A stretch of DNA of 6,278 nt from an uncultured Actinomyces sp. GTDB taxonomy: Bacteria > Actinomycetota > Actinomycetes > Actinomycetales > Actinomycetaceae. Below the pieces are notes generated by a model. The model saw only the letters and a list, made by a program, of their open reading frames with translations, was not told the origin of the DNA and ran no database searches. The stretch is taken from the NCBI GenBank assembly GCA_916719935.1, contig CAKAPY010000085.1:1-6278 (forward strand), written 5' to 3'. Of this stretch, positions 1 through 5,976 are shown in pieces. Positions within the stretch are counted from its first letter, which is position 1. Every line of letters starts with the position of its first letter. A program made the position numbers and the translations under genes.

Positions 1-1361
1 CGATGATTCAGCGTCATCTCCTTCCCGTATTACTCTCGTGGATTGCCGATGGCGCAAACCCCGATATGGGCTTGCTTAATTTCAGGGTTCTTTCCGATGA
101 GATTGGTGATTCTCATTGGTATTTGGCGCTTCTACGCGATAGTGATTATGCGGCCTCGCAGCTGTGTCGAGTTCTTTCCGCATCCGCTTGGATTGGTTCC
201 TTAATCCGTCTTTTCCCCGAGGCCGTCTCTTGGCTTGATTCAGCTGAATTGCTTGCGACACCTTCATTCGAGGTCCTTTCCCGCCAAATGCGTTCGGTTG
301 CGGGAAGGGCGGGGAACCTTGACGAGGCGATTGAGAAGATTCGCCTTATTCGCACGCGTGAAGTTTTGCGTATTGCACTTCGCGAGGCCACAGGTTCAAA
401 AGAAGGCGTAGGTAGTGACCTTTGCGTGGTTGCTGATGCGTGTGTACTCTCGGCGCTCGAAACCTTTGATATTTTCGACGACAGTAAAGAGCACATTCCC
501 GATATGCACATCGAACTGTGCGCTTTGGGTAGTTATGGGGCGCGGGAGCTGTCCTATACATCTGATTTGGATGTTCTTGCCGTCGTTGCTGATAGCTGTG
601 ACGCCAGCGCTTTACGGTGTGCGCATGATCGAATTACGCGGCTTAAGCAGTTGCTTTCTACATCAAGCCGAGCCCTGCCTGTAGCTTTGGACTTTGCTCT
701 ACGTCCCGAGGGTAAAAACGGAGCCTTAGTGCGCACTCTCGACTCCTATACGGAGTATTACGAACGTTGGGCGCACGTGTGGGAGAAACAAATGCTCGTT
801 CGTCTGCGCCCGCTTGGTAGCGGGAGCAGCGCAGATGCGCTGTATCAATTTGCGCAAGGATATTGTTTCCGCTCACCTTTGAGTGACGAAGAAACCCGTG
901 ATATTCAATTAATGAAGGTCCGTGTCGAACGAGAAAGAATTCCCGGAGGCGTTGACCCGCGGATGCACATCAAACTCGGCCCCGGAGGTCTTTCCGATAT
1001 CCAATGGCTTGTCGAACTTCTGCAATTACAGTCGGGGAGTGAGTACGACCACCTACGTACGTCCTCTACAAGACAAGCTTTGCTGGAACTACACCACAGC
1101 GGAAAACTCACTCAAGGCGACTACCAACGTGCGGCCTCGACTTGGGAATTTGGGCAAGAACTGAGGCGTGCCCGGGTTATAGCGGCAGGTCCTTCGGCCT
1201 CGAAAAACGATGTTATTCCCTCAAATAGTGAGCAACTTGTTGCGATGGCTATGCTCATGGGTTATTCGCGCGATGAGCGTGAAGAAATGACGACGAAATG
1301 GCTGACCTCCTCACGTAAAATGCGGGAGGTATTTGAGAAACTGTTTTGGAATATCTCGTGA
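1..1361 (+). CDS. glnE: Bifunctional glutamine synthetase adenylyltransferase/adenylyl-removing enzyme, C-terminal part (5' truncated by window edge)
   Basis: GlnE adds AMP to, and removes it from, a tyrosine of glutamine synthetase GlnA, setting cytoplasmic ammonia assimilation to nitrogen supply. About 452 residues are visible; actinobacterial GlnE is about 1000 residues with an N-terminal removase half and a C-terminal transferase half, so the ATG at position 3 is most likely internal. Numbered from that Met, residues 1-90 match the linker (LLPVLLSWIADGANPDMG, then WYLALLRD). The nucleotidyltransferase motif GSYGARELSYTSDLD is at 176-190, with metal-binding D188 and D190. The third acidic residue is probably D230, followed by LRPEGKNG. 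RMKxRVERER-like and LGPGGLSDIQW blocks at 304-335 mark the helical GlnD/GlnE-type domain. This is therefore the adenylyltransferase half. The motif lacks the Lys of the enterobacterial GKLGG version; actinobacterial members also differ there. Identity is firm; the start lies outside the window. Confidence 0.95.
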   Translation, partial: MIQRHLLPVLLSWIADGANPDMGLLNFRVLSDEIGDSHWYLALLRDSDYAASQLCRVLSASAWIGSLIRLFPEAVSWLDSAELLATPSFEVLSRQMRSVAGRAGNLDEAIEKIRLIRTREVLRIALREATGSKEGVGSDLCVVADACVLSALETFDIFDDSKEHIPDMHIELCALGSYGARELSYTSDLDVLAVVADSCDASALRCAHDRITRLKQLLSTSSRALPVALDFALRPEGKNGALVRTLDSYTEYYERWAHVWEKQMLVRLRPLGSGSSADALYQFAQGYCFRSPLSDEETRDIQLMKVRVERERIPGGVDPRMHIKLGPGGLSDIQWLVELLQLQSGSEYDHLRTSSTRQALLELHHSGKLTQGDYQRAASTWEFGQELRRARVIAAGPSASKNDVIPSNSEQLVAMAMLMGYSRDEREEMTTKWLTSSRKMREVFEKLFWNIS

Positions 1362-1389
1362 AACATAGGCGTAGCAGCAGGGGAATGGT

Positions 1390-2061
1390 ATGAAACTTGC
1401 ATTAATTAGGCATGGACAAACTTCAGCAAACATTACAGCCTCTTTGGATACTCGCCTCCCGGGCTTGCCGCTGACTGAACTCGGGCTTTCGCAGGCCGAG
1501 AGCCTGAAAGAACGTTTTGTACGAGAAGTGGCAGGGCAATTGGATGCCCTCACTGTCTCTGCGATGAAACGCACCCAGCAGACGGCGGCACCGTTGTGTG
1601 AACTTTTCGGGGTAAAACCAGTAGTGACGGCACAGATTCGTGAAGTGAGTGCCGGCGATTTTGAGATGTCATGCGATCCCGTCGCAATCAGGATTTATGT
1701 GGAAGCCTGCGCAGCGTGGATGCACGGAGATTTTTCGCATCGTATGCCCGGCGCTGAGGATGGTTACGAGTTTCTCGGGCGGGTCATCCCCGAAATTCAA
1801 GCCGTGATGGAACGTGCTTACCGCGCTGCGGGTGATGAGGGGATTGGAGCGCTTGTTGTTCACGGAGGTCTGATCCGTGTGATTTCTGCGTATCTCAGCG
1901 AGGATATTCGCCGGGAAATTCCGCTTACCCGCTTTATGTCAAACACCGGAATCGTGGTGTTTAACGTTGATATCGAAGAGATTCGCGCCCTCAGTAGTGA
2001 TGGGAGTTTTGCTTCTCTTTGTGCGCTCAGTTGGGACGGAGATCAACTTTGCGGTGACTGA
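1390..2061 (+). CDS. Histidine phosphatase family protein (phosphoglycerate mutase-like)
   Basis: This 223-residue cytoplasmic protein belongs to the branch-1 histidine phosphatase superfamily, which transfers phosphate through a phosphohistidine. The signature LIRHGQT is at residues 5-11 with nucleophile H8 and R7. R61 in the MKRTQQTA block, E85 in REVSAGDFE and H158 in VVHGG supply the remaining catalytic pocket, so all expected active-site residues are present. The length is normal for small GpmB/CobC-like members. The real substrate cannot be told from sequence; cofactor-dependent glycolytic mutases are usually longer and more conserved, so a phosphatase of unknown substrate is more likely than a glycolytic mutase. 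The start ATG has an AGGGGAA ribosome binding site at 1379-1385, about 4 nt upstream. The gene lies 28 nt after glnE with no terminator between them, so co-transcription is likely. Its last 19 nt overlap the convergent small gene on the other strand. Confidence 0.9.
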   Translation: MKLALIRHGQTSANITASLDTRLPGLPLTELGLSQAESLKERFVREVAGQLDALTVSAMKRTQQTAAPLCELFGVKPVVTAQIREVSAGDFEMSCDPVAIRIYVEACAAWMHGDFSHRMPGAEDGYEFLGRVIPEIQAVMERAYRAAGDEGIGALVVHGGLIRVISAYLSEDIRREIPLTRFMSNTGIVVFNVDIEEIRALSSDGSFASLCALSWDGDQLCGD

Positions 2062-2285
2062 GGCTTTGCTTCGGTCTGCGGCGGATCGAAAGTGCGAACC
2101 TCATAGGGAAAGTTTCGATACTTGAGGTAATCGATGAGGAACTGCCGGTGCGCTTCGCATGAAAGCCATTTCTTAGTCCGACCGGTATGAATCTTTGGAT
2201 TCGACCATTCGATGATGAAAACCGCTGAAGTTTCGCATTCTCTTGCAGAGCATACGCAGTGCTCGATACCGCGTCCTAAAGACAT
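2043..2285 (-). CDS. Small conserved actinobacterial Cys/His-rich protein, putative zinc binding, unknown function
   Basis: This 80-residue protein starts at the ATG complementary to 2283-2285, directly after a strong AGGAGG. An in-frame Met 16 codons further upstream exists but would place that site inside the coding region. Visible features are C10-x-C12-x4-C17, then W27-S-N-P-K-I-H33, then C43-x2-H46, arranged like a small zinc ribbon or knuckle. A hydrophilic Pro/Gln-rich tail follows residue 63. The pattern CSARxC...WNNPKxHT...WLxCxEHRxxLxxFL is one I recognise from short actinobacterial proteins that are sometimes labelled 'acetone carboxylase' by automatic annotation. Nothing here resembles a carboxylase subunit, so I treat that label as an error. 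The protein has no signal peptide or membrane segment. It is convergent with the histidine phosphatase gene and divergent from yebC. Metal binding is inferred from residue spacing only, and the function is unknown. Confidence 0.8.
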   Translation of the reverse strand: MSLGRGIEHCVCSARECETSAVFIIEWSNPKIHTGRTKKWLSCEAHRQFLIDYLKYRNFPYEVRTFDPPQTEAKPQSPQS

Positions 2286-2287
2286 GT

Positions 2288-2295
2288 TCCCTCCT
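2288..2295 (-). promoter_or_regulatory. Ribosome binding site deciding the start of the small Cys-rich gene
   Basis: On the minus strand the sequence reads AGGAGGGAACATG. The AGGAGG core (complement of 2290-2295) sits four bases before the ATG at 2285-2283. This near-perfect anti-Shine-Dalgarno match selects the 80-residue start over the longer 96-residue reading that begins at 2333. Confidence 0.8.
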
Positions 2296-2378
2296 AGAAG
2301 AACCAAGTCAATGCTCGAATTTTCTGCGAACATTCACCGTGCTGGCGAGATGCATTGTCCCATAAAACGCGCGCCCGG

Positions 2379-2407
2379 TGGGGAAGTGAGGGTATGAGCT
2401 GTAAACT
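2379..2407 (+). promoter_or_regulatory. Weak candidate promoter for the yebC-pdxS-pdxT-ruvC operon
   Basis: TAAACT at 2402-2407 fits the actinobacterial -10 pattern TAnnnT and is the only such hexamer I found in the yebC-proximal part of the gap. A poor -35 match (TGGGGA, 2379-2384, three of six bases) lies 17 bp upstream. It would give a leader of about 30 nt. The call rests on position and the -10 alone. Confidence 0.3.
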
Positions 2408-2442
2408 GGCACAGTATTAATCCAGCCCAAAAGGGAGAAGTA

Positions 2443-3204
2443 ATGTCGGGACACTCTAAGTGGGCGACTACCAAGCACAAGAAGGCGGCGATTGACGCCA
2501 AGCGCGGTAAGCTCTTCGCACGACTGATTAAGAATATTGAAGTTGCTGCTCGTACCGGTGGTGGTGACCCCGCCGGAAATCCCACCCTCTTTGATGCTAT
2601 TCAGAAGGCAAAGAAGAACTCTGTTCCCGCAGATAACATCGATCGCGCCGTCAAGCGTGGTTCGGGTGCAGAAGCCGGTGGCGCAAATTACGAAACCATT
2701 ATGTACGAAGGTTACGGCCCCAATGGTGTCGCCTTCTTGGTTGAGTGTTTGACTGACAACCGTAATCGTGCTGCATCCGATGTTCGTCTGGGATTCACCC
2801 GTCACGGCGGCTCGCTAGCCGATCCAGGTTCGGTTGCCTACCTGTTCTCGAGGCGTGGTGTCATTGAGGTGCCCGCTGCAGATGGTGTAGACGAAGACTC
2901 CATCATGGAAGCCGTTCTTGACGCCGGCGCCGAAGAAGTTGAAGACCTCGGCGAGGGCTTCGTTATTGAGTGCGAGCCCAGCGATGTCGTTGCAGTCCGC
3001 AAGGCGCTGCAAGAAGCGGGTATCGACTATGACTCGGCGGAAGTGCAATTCGTCGCTTCCACCGAAGTTGAACTCGATCTTGAAGGTGCGCTTAAGGTCA
3101 ATAAACTCATTGACGCACTTGAAGATTCTGACGATGTGCAGAACATCTATACCAATATGTCTCTTTCCGATGAGGTACAGGCCCAGCTGGAAGAAGAGGA
3201 GTGA
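2443..3204 (+). CDS. yebC: YebC/PmpR family (TACO1-type) translation/transcription regulatory protein
   Basis: The 253-residue product begins with the hallmark MSGHSKWATTKHKKA and continues through DAKRGKLFARLIKNIEVAAR, the conserved N-terminal helical domain. The block YEGYGPNGVAFLVECLTDNRNR at about residues 87-108 and the GGSLADPGSVAYLFSRRG block after it are typical, and the full length matches the family (about 240-250). The C-terminus is acidic (QLEEEE). Family members were first described as DNA-binding regulators such as PmpR. Bacterial and mitochondrial (TACO1) homologues are now linked to ribosome function and relief of stalling on proline-rich stretches; which role applies here is not visible. 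The start is supported by AAGGGAG at 2431-2437, five bases before the ATG. It is the first gene of a rightward operon, and its stop codon lies three bases before the pdxS ATG, so translational coupling is likely. Confidence 0.96.
   Translation: MSGHSKWATTKHKKAAIDAKRGKLFARLIKNIEVAARTGGGDPAGNPTLFDAIQKAKKNSVPADNIDRAVKRGSGAEAGGANYETIMYEGYGPNGVAFLVECLTDNRNRAASDVRLGFTRHGGSLADPGSVAYLFSRRGVIEVPAADGVDEDSIMEAVLDAGAEEVEDLGEGFVIECEPSDVVAVRKALQEAGIDYDSAEVQFVASTEVELDLEGALKVNKLIDALEDSDDVQNIYTNMSLSDEVQAQLEEEE
3196..3201 (+). promoter_or_regulatory. Ribosome binding site inside the end of yebC that favours the pdxS ATG
   Basis: GAGGAG is formed by the last two glutamate codons of yebC. It lies six bases before ATG 3208 but only three before the alternative GTG 3205, so the ATG is the better pdxS start. 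Confidence 0.6.
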
Positions 3205-3207
3205 GTG

Positions 3208-4110
3208 ATGACTGACCAGACGGCAACTCGCGAGGTTGGAACCCCTCAGGTCAAGCGCGGAATGGCCCAGATGCTCAAGGGCGGTGTCATCATGGATGTC
3301 GTCACTCCTGAGCAAGCGAAGATCGCCGAGGACGCGGGCGCCGTTGCAGTTATGGCACTCGAGCGTGTCCCTGCGGATATTCGCGCGCAGGGTGGCGTTG
3401 CTCGCATGTCAGATCCTGATCTGATTGACGGCATTATCAACGCTGTCTCCATTCCGGTTATGGCAAAGGCTCGCATCGGTCACTTTGTTGAAGCACAGGT
3501 TCTGCAGTCCCTTGGCGTCGACTACATTGATGAGTCCGAGGTGCTGACCCCCGCCGACTACAGCCATCACATCGATAAGTGGAACTTCACTGTCCCCTTC
3601 GTCTGTGGTGCGACCAACCTCGGTGAGGCGCTGCGCCGTATCAACGAGGGCGCGGCCATGATCCGTTCTAAGGGAGAGGCCGGCACCGGTGACGTCTCCA
3701 ACGCGACCACGCACATGCGTAAGATCCGCGACGAGATTCGTCGTTTGACCTCCCTGCCCGAGGACGAGCTCTACGTTGCGGCCAAGGAACTTCAGGCACC
3801 CTACGAGCTCGTTACTGAGGTCGCTCGGGAGGGACGCCTCCCCGTCGTGCTCTTCACGGCTGGCGGCATTGCCACCCCCGCTGACGCTGCCATGATGATG
3901 CAGCTTGGCGCCGAGGGCGTCTTTGTCGGCTCCGGCATTTTCAAGTCGGGTGATCCCGCGAAGCGTGCGGCCGCTATCGTTAAGGCAACGACTTTCTACG
4001 ATGATCCTTCGGTTATTGCGGAAGTTTCGCGTGGGCTTGGCGAAGCAATGGTTGGCATTAATGTTGACGACCTTCCCGTTGACCACCGATTGGCTGAACG
4101 CGGATGGTAA
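3208..4110 (+). CDS. pdxS: Pyridoxal 5'-phosphate synthase, synthase subunit PdxS
   Basis: PdxS is the (beta/alpha)8-barrel subunit that makes pyridoxal 5'-phosphate from ribose 5-phosphate, glyceraldehyde 3-phosphate and ammonia, without the DXP pathway. The product is 300 residues from ATG 3208, the usual length; a GTG at 3205 would add one residue. Counted from the ATG, catalytic D30 (GGVIMDVV), the Schiff-base lysine K87 (VMAKARIGHF) and the second lysine K155 (IRSKGEAGTG) are all present. The phosphate-binding FTAGGIATPADAAMMM and GVFVGSGIFKS segments are intact. Its partner gene pdxT overlaps its 3' end by seven bases. Codons in the middle are visibly richer in C-ending forms (GTC, CTC, ACC, ATC) than those of glnE, which fits high expression. 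No PdxR-type regulator is adjacent. Confidence 0.98.
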   Translation: MTDQTATREVGTPQVKRGMAQMLKGGVIMDVVTPEQAKIAEDAGAVAVMALERVPADIRAQGGVARMSDPDLIDGIINAVSIPVMAKARIGHFVEAQVLQSLGVDYIDESEVLTPADYSHHIDKWNFTVPFVCGATNLGEALRRINEGAAMIRSKGEAGTGDVSNATTHMRKIRDEIRRLTSLPEDELYVAAKELQAPYELVTEVAREGRLPVVLFTAGGIATPADAAMMMQLGAEGVFVGSGIFKSGDPAKRAAAIVKATTFYDDPSVIAEVSRGLGEAMVGINVDDLPVDHRLAERGW

Positions 4111-4700
4111 ATATTGGCATTCTCGCCCTTCAGGGCGATGTCGCCGAACATGTGCGGGCGCTGGAAGAATCCGGCGCCCGCGCTGTCCTAGTGCGACGTA
4201 GCGAGGAACTCGCGTCAGTTGACGGTTTGGTCATTCCTGGCGGCGAATCGACAACAATGTCCAATCTGCTGCTTTCATTCGGTATTTTTGATCAGCTAGC
4301 TGAGCAGATATCAAACGGAATGCCGGTGTATGGGACATGCGCGGGAATGATCATGCTCGCGACGACGATTCTTGATGGCAGGGATGACCAGCGTTCATTT
4401 GGTGCCATCGACATGGTTGTGCGCCGGAATGCCTTTGGCCGTCAGGTGGACTCTTACGAAGAAGAGCTTGATATCAAAGGTATCGAGGGGAAGCCTTTCC
4501 CCGCCGTCTTTATTAGGGCGCCTTGGGTTGAGTCAGTGGGTGAGTCTGTGGACGTGCTCGCGCGCGCCGGAAATACTCCCGATGGGCCTATTGTTGCAGT
4601 CCGCAGTGGTCAGGCACTTGCAACCTCCTTCCACCCGGAGATCGGCACGGACTGGCGCTTCCACGAGCTCTTTACACGGATGGTTCAGCGAGAATCTTAA
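4104..4700 (+). CDS. pdxT: Pyridoxal 5'-phosphate synthase, glutaminase subunit PdxT
   Basis: PdxT is a class I glutamine amidotransferase that hydrolyses glutamine and passes ammonia to PdxS in a 12+12 complex. The product is 198 residues, the normal length. The N-terminal IGILALQGDVAEH and the oxyanion-loop PGGEST at 45-50 are family hallmarks. The catalytic triad is C79 (YGTCAGMI), H177 and E179 (SFHPEIG). RRNAFGRQVDSYEEEL at about 107-122 is the conserved partner-interacting region. The ATG overlaps the last seven bases of pdxS (ATGGTAA) and no strong ribosome binding site precedes it, so it probably depends on translational coupling, which would help balance subunit levels. The stop codon is followed after only two bases by ruvC. 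Confidence 0.98.
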   Translation: MVNIGILALQGDVAEHVRALEESGARAVLVRRSEELASVDGLVIPGGESTTMSNLLLSFGIFDQLAEQISNGMPVYGTCAGMIMLATTILDGRDDQRSFGAIDMVVRRNAFGRQVDSYEEELDIKGIEGKPFPAVFIRAPWVESVGESVDVLARAGNTPDGPIVAVRSGQALATSFHPEIGTDWRFHELFTRMVQRES

Positions 4701-4702
4701 TC

Positions 4703-5332
4703 ATGCGAGTTTTGGGAATTGACCCGGGTATTACACGCTGCGGCTTGGGCGTTGTTGACGTCGATCCCTCTCGGCGTGCGTCGATGGTTTTTGTCGGAGT
4801 TGCCCGGTCTTCAACCGAACTAGCCCAGCATTTTCGCTTAGCCAAGATCGCTGATGCAATTGACCATGTGATCTCCCTTTACGAGCCCGAGGTTGTTGCC
4901 ATCGAGCAGGTTTTCGCTCAGGACAATCTTCGTTCGGTTTCGACGACTATGCAGGTTATGGGAGTTGCACTCGCTGCTGCGGGACGGGCTGGACTCCCCA
5001 TGGCAATACATACCCCTTCAGAAGTAAAAAGCGCAGTGACGGGGAATGGCAATGCTGATAAGGCGCAGGTGCAGCACATGGTTGCTCGTATTCTGGGATT
5101 AGATAAACCCCCGAAGCCCGCTGATGCCGCTGACTCATTAGCGATCGCAATCTGCCATGCATGGCGAGGGACTGGACTGCTTGGAGCTCGGGGAGACTCT
5201 ACAGTTGCCGTTTCTCAGTCAGGAAAGCTTTCGGCTAGGGGGCGCCTGACTCCAGCACAACAAATGTGGGCAGAGGCTCAAGCTGCGCAGCGCCGAACCG
5301 GCGCGGTCGACCCCCGTCGTCGACGTAGCTAG
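4703..5332 (+). CDS. ruvC: Crossover junction endodeoxyribonuclease RuvC
   Basis: RuvC is the dimeric Holliday-junction resolvase that nicks symmetric strands after RuvAB has moved the junction. The RNase H-like fold is shown by GIDPGITRCG with catalytic D7, VVAIEQVF with E68, and DAADSLAIAICHAW with D141 and D144; K120 in KAQVQHMV corresponds to the conserved active-site-proximal lysine. All acidic catalytic residues are present. At 209 residues it is about 35 longer than the E. coli protein. The extra length is a C-terminal tail after about residue 156, ending in the basic run RRRRS, and such tails occur in actinobacterial RuvC. The ATG is two bases after the pdxT stop with only a weak purine-rich site before it, so expression is probably coupled to pdxT. 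No LexA box was seen upstream of this gene. Confidence 0.97.
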   Translation: MRVLGIDPGITRCGLGVVDVDPSRRASMVFVGVARSSTELAQHFRLAKIADAIDHVISLYEPEVVAIEQVFAQDNLRSVSTTMQVMGVALAAAGRAGLPMAIHTPSEVKSAVTGNGNADKAQVQHMVARILGLDKPPKPADAADSLAIAICHAWRGTGLLGARGDSTVAVSQSGKLSARGRLTPAQQMWAEAQAAQRRTGAVDPRRRRS

Positions 5333-5336
5333 GGTA

Positions 5337-5352
5337 TCGTACGTATGTTCGG
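5337..5352. promoter_or_regulatory. Candidate LexA/SOS box upstream of ruvA
   Basis: TCGTACGTATGTTCGG matches the actinobacterial LexA consensus TCGAAC-N4-GTTCGA at 10 of 12 defined positions, and at seven of eight in the GAAC-N4-GTTC core. It lies five bases after the ruvC stop and 30 bases before the ruvA start. A weak promoter is conceivable over it: TCGACG at 5320-5325, an 18-bp spacer, then TATGTT at 5344-5349, so bound LexA would cover the -10 element. The box is seen in sequence; LexA binding is inferred. Confidence 0.55.
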
Positions 5353-5382
5353 TCCCATCAAGAGCATTGTTGAGGAGAAAGC

Positions 5383-5976
5383 ATGATTTCCCGAGTTCTC
5401 GGCAGCATCGCACGCATCGGTGTGGGTGACGTCGTTGTTGTCCACGGAGGCATCGGCTTTCAGGTTTTCGTCACTCCACCTTTTGCTAGTGAGCTCCACA
5501 AAGGTGATGATGTTGAGCTCTATACACATCTGATTGTTCGTGAAGATTCTTTAACACTCTATGGGTTCAAGACTGAAGAAGAGCGCGAAGTATTCGAAAT
5601 TCTGATGTCAGTCAGCGGTATCGGCCCCAGGATTGGCCTAGCAGCTCTTTCTGTTTTCACACCGAATGATCTGCGGCGGGCTGTGGCAGATCAAGATACC
5701 GCGGCTTTGGCTAGGATTCCTGGGGTCGGTAAGAAAGTTGCCTCGCGCATGCTTGTGGAGCTGGGCGATAAGCTCGGACTCCCGGCTGAACTTCCCCAGG
5801 CCTCGGCACCGATGTCGGGAGCAGTCGAGGCAGAGGTGAAGGCAGCGTTGATTGGCTTGGGATGGAATGACGCAAAGGCAGATGCTGCGCTGACAGAGCT
5901 AGGCGGAAATGATCTTAACGCTTCAGATCTTCTACGTGCGGCATTGATTAAGCTGGGAGGCGCAAATGGTCGATGA
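5383..5976 (+). CDS. ruvA: Holliday junction branch migration complex DNA-binding subunit RuvA
   Basis: RuvA forms tetramers that hold the four-way junction in a square-planar form and recruit the RuvB motor. The 197-residue length is typical. Domain I (about 1-64) is an OB-fold with MISRVLGSIARI and the acidic-pin residues E54 and D55 in REDSLTLYGF. Domain II has two helix-hairpin-helix motifs, SGIGPRIGLA (78-87) and PGVGKKVASRM (113-123). A Pro/Ala-rich linker near 133-146 leads to the small RuvB-contacting domain III (about 149-197). The start has a good ribosome binding site, GAGGAG at 5372-5377, five bases upstream. It is separated from ruvC by 50 nt, the longest gap after yebC, which holds the SOS-box candidate. 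Its end overlaps ruvB by 11 nt. Confidence 0.97.
   Translation: MISRVLGSIARIGVGDVVVVHGGIGFQVFVTPPFASELHKGDDVELYTHLIVREDSLTLYGFKTEEEREVFEILMSVSGIGPRIGLAALSVFTPNDLRRAVADQDTAALARIPGVGKKVASRMLVELGDKLGLPAELPQASAPMSGAVEAEVKAALIGLGWNDAKADAALTELGGNDLNASDLLRAALIKLGGANGR

Larger units (their letters stand above)
2286..2442. other. Divergent intergenic region between the small minus-strand gene and yebC
   Basis: These 157 nt separate two divergently transcribed genes and should contain a promoter for each. I see ribosome binding sites at both ends, and one TAnnnT-type -10 candidate facing yebC. I see no strong -35 hexamer, no long palindrome, no LexA-type box and no riboswitch-like structure. I could not identify a convincing promoter for the minus-strand gene. 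Confidence 0.6.

Noticed and set aside
3..5. ATG at position 3 as a genuine start of a short GlnE
   Set aside because: The residues that follow match the internal linker before the transferase half of full-length GlnE, so the gene should continue upstream of the window.
2308..2805. 165-residue open frame on the minus strand across the start of yebC
   Set aside because: It is antisense to the strongly conserved yebC coding region, has no recognisable domain, and spans the intergenic region; a shadow of the real gene.
3409..4086. 225-residue open frame on the minus strand inside pdxS
   Set aside because: It is fully antisense to pdxS, whose catalytic motifs are intact; the low stop density comes from the biased codon use of pdxS.
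4143..4156. GAAC-containing stretch near the pdxT start as an SOS box
   Set aside because: The second half-site (GTTC) is absent; only one arm matches.
5290..5324. Two short inverted repeats near the ruvC end (GCGCCG-AAC-CGGCGC and GTCGAC spaced by seven bases)
   Set aside because: They lie in coding sequence, lack a following T-run, and can arise from the Arg/Ala/Asp codons of the RuvC tail; not a convincing terminator or attenuator.
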